DNA from: an uncultured Porphyromonadaceae bacterium
GTDB taxonomy: Bacteria > Bacteroidota > Bacteroidia > Bacteroidales > Barnesiellaceae_A
Assembly (NCBI GenBank): GCA_900542255.1
Contig: UQMR01000049.1
Location: 1-17,174 of the forward strand
Reading direction: 5' to 3'
Length of the DNA: 17,174 nt
Shown one piece after another: positions 7,366 to 14,004 of this stretch (the first letter of the stretch is position 1; every line of letters starts with the position of its first letter). A program made the position numbers and the translations under genes. The notes below the pieces were generated by a model. The model worked only from the letters and a program-made list of their open reading frames with translations, ran no database searches and had not been told where the DNA came from.

Positions 7366-8053
7366 TGCCTATTCCTTTTTTTCTCCAATATAGAATGAGT
7401 ATGATGCCGCCGAGCATTCCTCCCAAGTGGGCAAAGTGTGCCACGCTGTCCATGCTGCCGCTGATGCCGAGCCATAACTCGAGAAGGCCGTAGAAGATAA
7501 CGAACCACTTGGCTTTGATGGGGATGGGAATGAAGAAGATGTAGAGGGGCATGTTGGGGAATAGCATACCGAATGCCAGAAGAATGCCGAAGACGGCTCC
7601 GGAGGCTCCGATGGTGACTAACCCGTTGAGCATCTGGGCGACTTCGCGGCCGCTGTAATAGAGGGACATTTCTGCTATCTGACTGCCGAACTCGAAGTGC
7701 CATGCTACTTGTTGTACCAGACCGGCCACGATACCGGTGGTCATGTAGTAGAAGAGGAAGCGCTTGCCTCCCCATACTTGCTCTAAGAGCCGGCCGAACA
7801 TGAAGACTGAGAACATGTTGAAGAAGACGTGCGACAGGCTGTATGGGTCGTGCATGAACATGTAGGTGATGAGTTGTGCCACATTGAAGTTTTCGGCTTG
7901 CCAATAGTGCATTCCGAGCCACTCGACGAGCCTGTACTGCCCTGTAATGGGGTCGGTACCGATGACGAGGGTGGCAACCCACATGATGAAGTTTATGATG
8001 ATGAGGTTGAGTGTTACCGGGGGGATGGAATTGAGAAACGAACGTCCTTGCAT
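7349..8053 (-). CDS. Rhomboid family intramembrane serine protease
   Basis: The product has 234 aa from the ATG at 8053. An earlier in-frame ATG at 8113 would add 20 residues, but leaves little room after the promoter-like site at 8122-8129, and the chosen start gives the normal beginning just before the first membrane segment. The core keeps His75/Asn79 (HVFFNM), nucleophile Ser151 in GASGA and His209 in AHLGG, so it should be an active intramembrane protease. Unlike its neighbour it has almost no tail after the last membrane segment. It is the first gene of the operon with the second rhomboid and the EEP-fold protein. The two rhomboids share the core motifs but differ widely elsewhere, so a recent duplication is unlikely. 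The substrate is unknown. Confidence 0.9.
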   Translation of the reverse strand: MQGRSFLNSIPPVTLNLIIINFIMWVATLVIGTDPITGQYRLVEWLGMHYWQAENFNVAQLITYMFMHDPYSLSHVFFNMFSVFMFGRLLEQVWGGKRFLFYYMTTGIVAGLVQQVAWHFEFGSQIAEMSLYYSGREVAQMLNGLVTIGASGAVFGILLAFGMLFPNMPLYIFFIPIPIKAKWFVIFYGLLELWLGISGSMDSVAHFAHLGGMLGGIILILYWRKKGIGNGFYY

Positions 8054-8121
8054 AGTGTTATGAAATAGTTTATAGATGCTTGGCGCGAAAAGCGGAAATC
8101 GGCCAATATACATTGAAGTTG

Positions 8122-8129
8122 CAAAGTTA
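8122..8129 (-). promoter_or_regulatory. Promoter -7 element of the rhomboid operon
   Basis: Read on the minus strand this is TAACTTTG, a full match to TAnnTTTG. No TTTG box lies at the expected distance upstream, so the call rests on the -7 box and position. It would give a leader of about 60 nt before the ATG at 8053. Confidence 0.45.
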
Positions 8130-8210
8130 ATGAAATCTCACGACTGGTTGTGTAATAAGGTGCTTAATTATAGGTTTCTCACTTTGTTTTATGATTTTTA
8201 TACCGGTGGA

Positions 8211-8251
8211 AAAGAATAGCGGGAGCTTCGCATTTCCTGCGGCTCCCGCTA
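8211..8251 (-). terminator. Terminator of argS
   Basis: TAGCGGGAGC (8217-8226) and GCTCCCGCTA (8242-8251) form a perfect 10-bp stem, with further CGCA/TGCG pairing (8229-8232, 8238-8241) inside. On the minus strand it is followed by a T-rich stretch (TTCTTTT). It lies 24 bp after the argS stop codon. Confidence 0.75.
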
Positions 8252-8274
8252 TGATGGATTCTGTATGGATGTGC

Positions 8275-10068
8275 TTACATGCGTGTGGGTACCTCGATAC
8301 CGAGTAAGGCCATGCCTGATTTTACGACTTTGGCTACGTTGGCCGAGAGCATGATGCGGAATGCTCGCACGGCCTCGTCTTCCTCACGCAGGACGGAGTA
8401 ATCGTGGTAGTATTGGTTGTACTCTTTTACAAGGTCGTAGACGTAGTTGGCTATCAGCGCGGGGCTGTATGTGCGGCCTGCCTCGGCTACGGTGGCGGGA
8501 TATGCGGCCAGCCGCTGTATGAGGTCGGTCTCTTTTTCTACGGGGGTTACTGCCGATGTGTCGATGTGACGATAATCTATGGCTGCATCGGCGGCCTTGC
8601 GCAGGAGCGAACAGATGCGGGCGTAGGTGTATTGGATGAAGGGACCTGTGTTGCCGTTGAAGTCGATGCTTTCTTTGGGGTTGAAGGTCATGTTCTTGCG
8701 GGGGTCCACTTTGAGTATAAAGTATTTGAGGGCTCCCATTCCTACGATGCGCGATATTTCGCGTGCCTCTTCGGGGGTGCACTCATCGAGTTTACCCAAT
8801 TCGGCGGATGTTTCCCGGGCTGTTGCCTCCATCTCGTCCATGAGGTCGTCGGCGTCGACTACGGTGCCTTCGCGGCTTTTCATTTTGCCTTCGGGGAGTT
8901 CTACCATTCCGTAGGAGAAGTGTACAAGGTCTTTTCCCCATTTGAACCCGAGCTTGTCGAGGAGTATGGAGAGGACTTGGAAGTGGTAGTTTTGCTCGTT
9001 GCCTACGACGTATATCATCTTGTCGATGGGATAGTCTTGGTATCGCAACTTGGCGGTGCCGATGTCTTGTGTCATGTAGACGGAGGTGCCGTCGCTGCGG
9101 AGGAGGAGTTTCTCGTCGAGCCCCTCGGCTGTAAGGTCGGCCCATACGGAGCCGTCTTCCTTGCGGTACATGATGCCTTTGGCAAGGCCTTCGAGGACTT
9201 TTTCCTTGCCTTCGAGGTAGGTCTCGCTTTCGTAATATATCTTATCGAAGTTTACGCCCAGCCGGCGGTATGTTTCGTCGAAGCCTGCGTATACCCAATC
9301 GTTCATCATGCGCCATACGCTGCGTACCTGCTCATCGCCGGCTTCCCAACGGCGCAGCATCTCGCGAGCCTCGGCCATGAGGGGTGAGGCGGCCTCGGCT
9401 TCCTCCTTGGTCTTGCCTTCTTCCATGAGGGCGGCTACCTCGGCTTTGTAGTGCTTGTCGAAGAGGACATAAAAGTCGCCTATGAGGTGGTCGCCTTTCT
9501 TGCCGGCTGACTGCGGGGTGACGCCGTTGCCCCACTTTTGCCATGCGAGCATGGACTTGCAGATGTGGATGCCGCGGTCGTTGACTATGTTTGTTTTCAC
9601 GACGCGGCAGCCGTTGGCTTGCATGATGCAGGCGAGGCTGTATCCTAAGAGGTTGTTGCGTACGTGGCCAAGGTGGAGGGGCTTGTTGGTATTGGGTGAG
9701 GAGTATTCTATCATTACCAGAGGGGCGTCGGCCGTGGCTTCTACCCTACCGTAGTTGTCTTGCGCGTCTATTTCATGGAGCAGCTGCGACCAATATGCGG
9801 GTGCGATGGTGAGGTTGAGGAAGCCTTTGATGACGTTGAAGCCGGCTACGGCCGGCTCGTTGTCGGCCAGATAGGTGCCTATGGCTTGTGCGGTCTCTTC
9901 GGGAGAGCGGTGCGAGGCTTTGAGAAAGGGGAATACTACTACGGTGAGGTTGCCCTGGAACTCTTTCCGGGTTTTCTGGGGTGTGCAGAGGGTTTCATCT
10001 ACGTCGGCATCGTAGAGTGCCTTTACGGCCTTTGCGGTGGCCGATGCTATGAGTTGTTCTATTTTCAT
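8275..10068 (-). CDS. argS: Arginyl-tRNA synthetase
   Basis: This class I enzyme charges tRNA-Arg with arginine in the cytoplasm. The 597-aa length is typical. The ATG at 10068 gives the usual start MKIEQL; an in-frame ATG 30 bp upstream would add ten residues across the leader and is not favoured. An N-terminal tRNA-contact domain covers about 1-90. The ATP-binding signature HLGH is at 132-135 inside NKPLHLGHVRNN. The second catalytic loop is KMKSR at 395-399, in place of a canonical KMSK, as is usual in ArgRS. The DALR-type anticodon-binding helical domain takes about 475-597. It is preceded by a TATCTTTG promoter element and followed by a hairpin terminator, so it looks monocistronic. No damage is seen. 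Confidence 0.97.
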   Translation of the reverse strand: MKIEQLIASATAKAVKALYDADVDETLCTPQKTRKEFQGNLTVVVFPFLKASHRSPEETAQAIGTYLADNEPAVAGFNVIKGFLNLTIAPAYWSQLLHEIDAQDNYGRVEATADAPLVMIEYSSPNTNKPLHLGHVRNNLLGYSLACIMQANGCRVVKTNIVNDRGIHICKSMLAWQKWGNGVTPQSAGKKGDHLIGDFYVLFDKHYKAEVAALMEEGKTKEEAEAASPLMAEAREMLRRWEAGDEQVRSVWRMMNDWVYAGFDETYRRLGVNFDKIYYESETYLEGKEKVLEGLAKGIMYRKEDGSVWADLTAEGLDEKLLLRSDGTSVYMTQDIGTAKLRYQDYPIDKMIYVVGNEQNYHFQVLSILLDKLGFKWGKDLVHFSYGMVELPEGKMKSREGTVVDADDLMDEMEATARETSAELGKLDECTPEEAREISRIVGMGALKYFILKVDPRKNMTFNPKESIDFNGNTGPFIQYTYARICSLLRKAADAAIDYRHIDTSAVTPVEKETDLIQRLAAYPATVAEAGRTYSPALIANYVYDLVKEYNQYYHDYSVLREEDEAVRAFRIMLSANVAKVVKSGMALLGIEVPTRM

Positions 10069-10095
10069 CTGTAATAATTGTATGAATATTGGGTG

Positions 10096-10103
10096 CAAAG
10101 ATA
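10096..10103 (-). promoter_or_regulatory. Promoter -7 element of argS
   Basis: The minus-strand reading is TATCTTTG, identical to the -7 boxes of the repeats at the left end of the window. It lies 28 bp before the argS ATG. No TTTG box is seen 19-21 bp upstream. Confidence 0.55.
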
Positions 10104-10174
10104 GCTATTATGGAGGTATTTTCCTGCGGGAGGATAGAGTTTTTTACCATCGGCGGGATTTGACGGCCTGCGGC

Positions 10175-10214
10175 GGGTGGCGGGGGGTGCGCCGGGGAAT
10201 GGGGGTGGCGGGGG
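10175..10214 (+). other. Candidate G-quadruplex upstream of argS
   Basis: Five G runs of 3 to 6 (10175-10177, 10182-10187, 10194-10197, 10201-10205, 10210-10214) are separated by loops of 4, 6, 3 and 4 nt. This meets the usual G3+N1-7 rule. It lies on the template strand relative to argS, about 70-110 bp upstream of its -7 box. Whether it folds or acts in the cell is unknown. Confidence 0.5.
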
Positions 10215-10300
10215 TGCTCTTGTGATAATGGCCCGATGTGGAATGCTGTATGGGGGATAGCCGGAGGATGAGGTTGTATGGTTGTGTGTCTCTATGAAAT

Positions 10301-10336
10301 GGAAAAGCCGCTCTCTTTTTCACAAAAGAGGCGGCT
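10301..10336 (-). terminator. Terminator of the serC-serA operon
   Basis: On the minus strand GCGGCT-type arms (10306-10311 with 10331-10336) and an inner CTCTTTT/AAAAGAG pair (10313-10319 with 10324-10330) make a stem of about 13 bp with one bulged base and a short loop, followed by TTTTCC. It starts 35 bp after the serA stop codon. Confidence 0.75.
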
Positions 10337-10370
10337 CATATTACCATATAAAATAAACTTATAAATATCC

Positions 10371-11291
10371 TTATTTATTTACCCGGAATTTGTCGATACC
10401 GTCGCGCAGGTAGCCTATGCTTTGGTGTGCGGCGGCTATTCCGGCATTGATATTGGCCTCGGCTGTCTGTGCGCCCATTTTCTTGGGGGTTGCAAATGTG
10501 CGGCCGGGGAATTTCTCGGCTAACAGGGATGCGTTGGCGGGGGCAATGTCGGTGACGTAACGGAAATCGGGACGTTCTTCCATGATGCGTACCAAATCTT
10601 CTTCGTCGATGACCTCTTTGCGGGCTGTGTTGACCAGCATGGCGCCTTTGGGCATGAGCGAGGTGAGGTTGTGGTTGATGGATTTTTTCGTCTCGTCGGT
10701 TGCGGGTATGTGCAATGAGATGTACTGGCAGGTGCGATAGAGCTCCTCGACGGTTGCGAGGGCTTTTACGCCGGCTGCCTCGATGGCCTCGGCGGGGCAA
10801 TAGGGGTCGTAGGCATATACGTCCATGCCGAAGCCTTTGGCTATGCGGGCTACATTGCGGCCTACTTGCCCGAAGGCGTGTATGCCGAGTGTTTTGCCTT
10901 TGAGCTCGGTTCCGGAGGTGCCGTTATAGAGGTTGCGCGCCATCATTACCATCATGCCGAATGCCAGCTCGGCTACGGCGTTGGAGTTTTGCCCGGGTGT
11001 GTTCATGACACATATACCGTGTGCTGTGGCGGCTTGGAGGTCGATGTTGTCGTATCCGGCTCCGGCGCGTACTACTATTTTGAGGTTGGGAGCGGCGTCC
11101 ATTACCTCGGCGTCGATGATGTCGCTGCGTACGATGATGCCATCGACATCGGCTACGGCGGCGAGCAGCTGGGCCTTATCGGTGTATTTTTCGAGGAGCA
11201 CAAGCTCGGCGCCTGCGCCTTCTATGACTTCGCGTATGCCTTTTACTGCAACGGCAGCAAAGGGTTTCTCGGTAGCAACAAGTATCTTCAT
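10371..11291 (-). CDS. serA: D-3-phosphoglycerate dehydrogenase, short Lys-type
   Basis: It oxidises 3-phosphoglycerate to 3-phosphohydroxypyruvate with NAD, the first step of serine synthesis. The 306-aa protein has only the substrate- and nucleotide-binding domains and no ACT or ASB regulatory domain, so it should lack ACT-mediated serine feedback. Seen are the VVRAGAGYDNID loop (73-84), a nucleotide-binding segment with AFGQVG at 139-144 (first Gly of the usual GxGxxG replaced by Ala), and NTAR with catalytic Arg224. Where most family members have TPH, this one reads TPKK (Lys270/Lys271), and the usual DVFxxEP acidic segment is TDIAPANA (247-254). As I recall, such Lys-type (type III) enzymes are known from Bacteroides and Entamoeba and are active with lysine as the catalytic residue. 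It follows serC by 10 bp and ends at a hairpin terminator. Confidence 0.93.
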   Translation of the reverse strand: MKILVATEKPFAAVAVKGIREVIEGAGAELVLLEKYTDKAQLLAAVADVDGIIVRSDIIDAEVMDAAPNLKIVVRAGAGYDNIDLQAATAHGICVMNTPGQNSNAVAELAFGMMVMMARNLYNGTSGTELKGKTLGIHAFGQVGRNVARIAKGFGMDVYAYDPYCPAEAIEAAGVKALATVEELYRTCQYISLHIPATDETKKSINHNLTSLMPKGAMLVNTARKEVIDEEDLVRIMEERPDFRYVTDIAPANASLLAEKFPGRTFATPKKMGAQTAEANINAGIAAAHQSIGYLRDGIDKFRVNK

Positions 11292-11301
11292 GGCTTTGGT
11301 T

Positions 11302-12369
11302 TTAGTGTTGTGCTTCGAAATCTTTCATTGCTTGTACGAGTACTTCGACGCTCTCTTTGGGAAGGGCGTTGTAGAGCGATGCGCGGAATCCGCCTACCGA
11401 ACGGTGGCCTTTGATGCCTACGATGCCGCGGGCGTCGGCGAAGGAGATGAATTCGGCTTCGAGCTCTTTGTACTCGGGTTTCATAACGAAGCATACGTTC
11501 ATGATAGAACGGTCTTCAACGGCTGTCGTACCTACGAACATGCGGCTGTTGTCGATGGCGTCGTAGAGGATGGCTGCTTTCTCGAGGTCGAGCTTCTCCA
11601 TTGCTTTTACGCCGCCCATCTCTTTGTAATAGCGCAGTGTTTGGAGAGCCGAGAAGATGGGTAATACGGGGGGTGTATTGAACATGGAACCTTTCTCGAT
11701 GTGGGTGCGGTAGTTGAGCATGGTGGGTATGGTGCGCTCTACCTTGCCGAGGGCATCGGTGCGAACGATGACGAGTGTTACTCCGGCCGGTGCCAGGTTC
11801 TTCTGTGCTCCGGCATAGATGAGGTCGTATTTTGATACGTCGACAGGACGGGAGAATATGTCGCTGGACATATCGGCTACCATACGTACTTTTACGTCGG
11901 GGTCGTAGCGCATCTCGGTTCCATAGATTGTATTGTTGGTCGTGATGTGGAAGTAGTCTACATCGTCGGGAACTTGGTAGTTTTTGGGTATGTAGGTGTA
12001 GTTGTCGGCTTTGGATGAGGCTACTACGTCGACTTCGCCGAAGAGCTTGGCTTCTTTGATGGCTTTATTGGCCCATGTACCTGTGTCGAGGTAGGCGGCC
12101 TTGGTTGCGAGCAGGTTGTAGGGTACCATGCAGAATTGGAGGCTTGCGCCGCCGCCGAGGAATACTACTTCGTAGCCTTGGGGTATTTCGAGGAGTTCTT
12201 TTACTAATGCTTGTGCTTCATCCATCACGGCTTGGAATTGCTTGCTGCGGTGGGATACTTCGAGGATGGAGAGTCCCATGCCGGCAAAATCGTGAATGGC
12301 TTCGGCTGTTTTTTCGATGGTGTACTGGCTCAGGATGGAGGGGCCTGCATAAAAATTGTGCTTTTTCAT
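11302..12369 (-). CDS. serC: Phosphoserine aminotransferase
   Basis: This PLP enzyme moves the amino group of glutamate onto 3-phosphohydroxypyruvate to give phosphoserine, and usually also serves the pyridoxine pathway. The 355-aa length is close to the E. coli enzyme. Visible signatures are NFYAGPS at the N-terminus, SHRS (39-42, substrate-binding His40/Arg41 region), GGGAS (72-76) for the PLP phosphate, TNNTIYGTE (143-151), and the PLP lysine, Lys190, in [11 protein letters not shown]. It is the first gene of a pair with serA, 10 bp downstream, whose product it uses. Its own upstream region has no clear -7 box, and a hairpin separates it from gdhA. No serB is visible in the window. Confidence 0.97.
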   Translation of the reverse strand: MKKHNFYAGPSILSQYTIEKTAEAIHDFAGMGLSILEVSHRSKQFQAVMDEAQALVKELLEIPQGYEVVFLGGGASLQFCMVPYNLLATKAAYLDTGTWANKAIKEAKLFGEVDVVASSKADNYTYIPKNYQVPDDVDYFHITTNNTIYGTEMRYDPDVKVRMVADMSSDIFSRPVDVSKYDLIYAGAQKNLAPAGVTLVIVRTDALGKVERTIPTMLNYRTHIEKGSMFNTPPVLPIFSALQTLRYYKEMGGVKAMEKLDLEKAAILYDAIDNSRMFVGTTAVEDRSIMNVCFVMKPEYKELEAEFISFADARGIVGIKGHRSVGGFRASLYNALPKESVEVLVQAMKDFEAQH

Positions 12370-12406
12370 ACTATTTTTTTTGAAGATGATACGTTGTATT
12401 TAAGAA

Positions 12407-12460
12407 GTCGTACGACAGGGAAAGGAGTTGTCGGGACTAAAATTAAGGTTAGGGTTAATT
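12407..12460 (-). promoter_or_regulatory. Possible operator sites in the serC leader
   Basis: Two dyads lie between the gdhA hairpin and serC: a perfect 10-bp palindrome GTCGTACGAC (12407-12416), and AATTAA with TTAATT (12441-12446 and 12455-12460) around a GGTTAGGG centre. No strong -7 box is visible nearby. A regulatory role is inference from symmetry and position. Confidence 0.3.
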
Positions 12461-12496
12461 TAGCCGATATGCCGGGTGTTTCCGGCATATCGGCTA
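12461..12496 (-). terminator. Perfect 15-bp hairpin after gdhA
   Basis: TAGCCGATATGCCGG (12461-12475) and its exact reverse complement (12482-12496) enclose a 6-nt loop, starting 14 bp after the gdhA stop codon. On the minus strand the following bases are AATTAACCC, not a T run. It is most likely the gdhA terminator or a 3'-end protecting stem, with partial readthrough into serC possible. Confidence 0.6.
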
Positions 12497-12510
12497 TGAG
12501 AAGATGGGTA

Positions 12511-13845
12511 TCAGATGATGCCTTGGCCGAGCATTGCGCGGGCTACTTTCATGAAACCGGCAATGTTGGCGCCCTTCATATAGTTGATGTAACCATCGGG
12601 CTCGGTACCGTATTTAACGCATTGGTCGTGGATGTCGCTCATGATTTGGTGGAGCTTCTCGTCTACTTCGCGAGCTGTCCATGCAATGTGCATAGCGTTT
12701 TGCGTCATTTCAAGACCTGATGTTGCTACACCTCCGGCGTTGACAGCCTTACCTGGGCCGTACATGATGCGGTTGGCAATGAAGAGGTCGATGGCTTCGG
12801 GACGGCATCCCATGTTGGAGATTTCGCCTACGCAGATACAGCCGTTCTCGATGAGCTTGCGGGCATCTTCTTCGGCGAGCTCGTTTTGGGTGGCGCAAGG
12901 CAGTGCGATGTCGCAAGGTTGCTCCCAAGGACGACGACCTGCGAAGAAAGGCACACCGTATTTCTTTGCATAGGGTTCTACTATATCGTTGCCGGAAGCG
13001 CGGAGCTCGAGCATGTAGTCAATCTTCTCGCCGCTAACACCGTTTTCGTCATAGATATAACCATCGGGACCCGATATGGTGATAACCTTAGCACCGAGCT
13101 CGGTAGCCTTGGTTGCAGCACCCCAAGCTACGTTACCGAATCCGCTGATGGCGATGCGTTTGCCCTTGATGTCGATGCCCTTGGTTTGGAGCATTTGGTT
13201 TACGAAATAGAGACCGCCGAAACCGGTAGCTTCGGGACGGATGAGCGAACCGCCGAATTCGAGGCCTTTGCCTGTGAATGTACCGGTGTGCTCACGGGTG
13301 AGTTTCTTGTACATGCCGAACATGTATCCGACCTCGCGGCCGCCTACGCCTATATCGCCGGCGGGAACGTCCATGTCGGGACCTACATGGCGCCACAACT
13401 CTAACATGAATGCTTGGCAGAAACGCATGATTTCGGCATCGGATTTACCGCGGGGGCTGAAATCGGAACCGCCTTTTGCACCTCCCATGGGCAGGGTTGT
13501 GAGAGCGTTCTTGAATGTTTGCTCGAAACCGAGGAATTTCAGGATGGAGAGGTTGACCGATGCGTGGAAGCGTACGCCGCCTTTGTACGGGCCAATGGCG
13601 TTGTTGAATTGTACGCGGTAACCGATGTTTACTTGTACCTCGCCGTTATCGTCGACCCAGGGTACTTTGAATGTGAATATGCGGTCGGGCTCGACAAGCC
13701 TCTCTATGATTTTTGCTTTTTCAAATTCGGGGTGTTGGTTGTAGACCTCCTCGATGGAGAGAAGAACCTCGTGTACGGCCTGTAAGAACTCAGGCTCGCC
13801 GGGATGTTTGGCTTGCAAAGAAGCCATGATTTTGTTAATGTCCAT
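12511..13845 (-). CDS. gdhA: NADP-type glutamate dehydrogenase
   Basis: It makes glutamate from 2-oxoglutarate and ammonia in the cytoplasm. The 444-aa length and sequence fit the hexameric bacterial small-subunit class, usually NADP(H)-linked (EC 1.4.1.4). Motifs: YKGGVRFH (87-94) for substrate, PMGGAKGG with catalytic Lys124, PAGDIG with Asp164, the GGSLIRPEATGFG segment (198-210), and the nucleotide-binding GFGNVA (235-240). The ATG at 13845 gives the normal start MDINKIM. A complete -33/-7 promoter lies about 60 bp upstream, back to back with the promoter of the receiver/ATP-grasp gene. serC, a glutamate user, lies next on the same strand. Cofactor choice is inferred from family, not from a decisive residue. 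Confidence 0.96.
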   Translation of the reverse strand: MDINKIMASLQAKHPGEPEFLQAVHEVLLSIEEVYNQHPEFEKAKIIERLVEPDRIFTFKVPWVDDNGEVQVNIGYRVQFNNAIGPYKGGVRFHASVNLSILKFLGFEQTFKNALTTLPMGGAKGGSDFSPRGKSDAEIMRFCQAFMLELWRHVGPDMDVPAGDIGVGGREVGYMFGMYKKLTREHTGTFTGKGLEFGGSLIRPEATGFGGLYFVNQMLQTKGIDIKGKRIAISGFGNVAWGAATKATELGAKVITISGPDGYIYDENGVSGEKIDYMLELRASGNDIVEPYAKKYGVPFFAGRRPWEQPCDIALPCATQNELAEEDARKLIENGCICVGEISNMGCRPEAIDLFIANRIMYGPGKAVNAGGVATSGLEMTQNAMHIAWTAREVDEKLHQIMSDIHDQCVKYGTEPDGYINYMKGANIAGFMKVARAMLGQGII

Positions 13846-13873
13846 TGTATTAGTTTTAAAGATTAATATTGTA

Positions 13874-13894
13874 GCGTCTTATGTATTATGACGC
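13874..13894 (-). promoter_or_regulatory. Inverted repeat in the gdhA leader
   Basis: GCGTC and GACGC (13874-13878, 13890-13894) are separated by 11 bp just downstream of the predicted gdhA transcription start. It could be a repressor site or a small leader hairpin. Arms of 5 bp may also occur by chance. Confidence 0.3.
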
Positions 13895-13905
13895 AATAGG
13901 TTGTA

Positions 13906-13937
13906 CAAATGTAGATGGAGATTGTCGAATAAACAAA
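13906..13937 (-). promoter_or_regulatory. gdhA promoter
   Basis: On the minus strand TTTG (13937-13934) and TACATTTG (13913-13906) are separated by exactly 20 bp, a full match to the Bacteroidota promoter. The start is predicted near 13899, giving a leader of about 50 nt. Confidence 0.8.
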
Positions 13938-13947
13938 TTTTTCTTCG

Positions 13948-13955
13948 TAAATTTG
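13948..13955 (+). promoter_or_regulatory. Promoter -7 element of the receiver/ATP-grasp gene
   Basis: TAAATTTG is a full TAnnTTTG match, predicting a start near 13962 and a leader of about 43 nt before the ATG at 14005. No TTTG sits at the ideal distance; ATTG at 13921-13924 is 23 bp upstream. The -33/spacer region of this promoter overlaps that of gdhA on the other strand. Confidence 0.5.
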
Positions 13956-14004
13956 AGCGTTAAAAAAGTATTATTTGGCGAAATGCCAACATCGACTGAT
14001 AGAA

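Larger units (their letters stand above)
10069..10370. other. Intergenic region between serA and argS
   Basis: This 302-bp stretch has no convincing gene. From the serA side it holds the serA terminator (10301-10336), a run of ordinary sequence (10215-10300), the G-rich segment (10175-10214) and the argS promoter element (10096-10103). A short plus-strand open frame over it has no recognisable content. Confidence 0.6.

Noticed and set aside
8054..8113. Longer start (ATG at 8113) for the first rhomboid
   Set aside because: It would leave only a few bases after the predicted -7 box and adds residues before the normal rhomboid start.
8404..9387. Plus-strand open frame of 327 codons opposite argS
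   Set aside because: argS is certain on the other strand; this long antisense frame is rich in Gly, Val, Phe and Cys from complementary codons and has no motif.
10175..10214. G-rich run as a sequencing or assembly artefact
   Set aside because: The runs are broken by regular mixed loops and not one homopolymer, so an artefact is less likely, though it cannot be ruled out here.
13975..14004. TTG start for the receiver/ATP-grasp protein
   Set aside because: An ATG ten codons later is a better start, and the region before it looks like an A/T-rich leader downstream of the -7 box.
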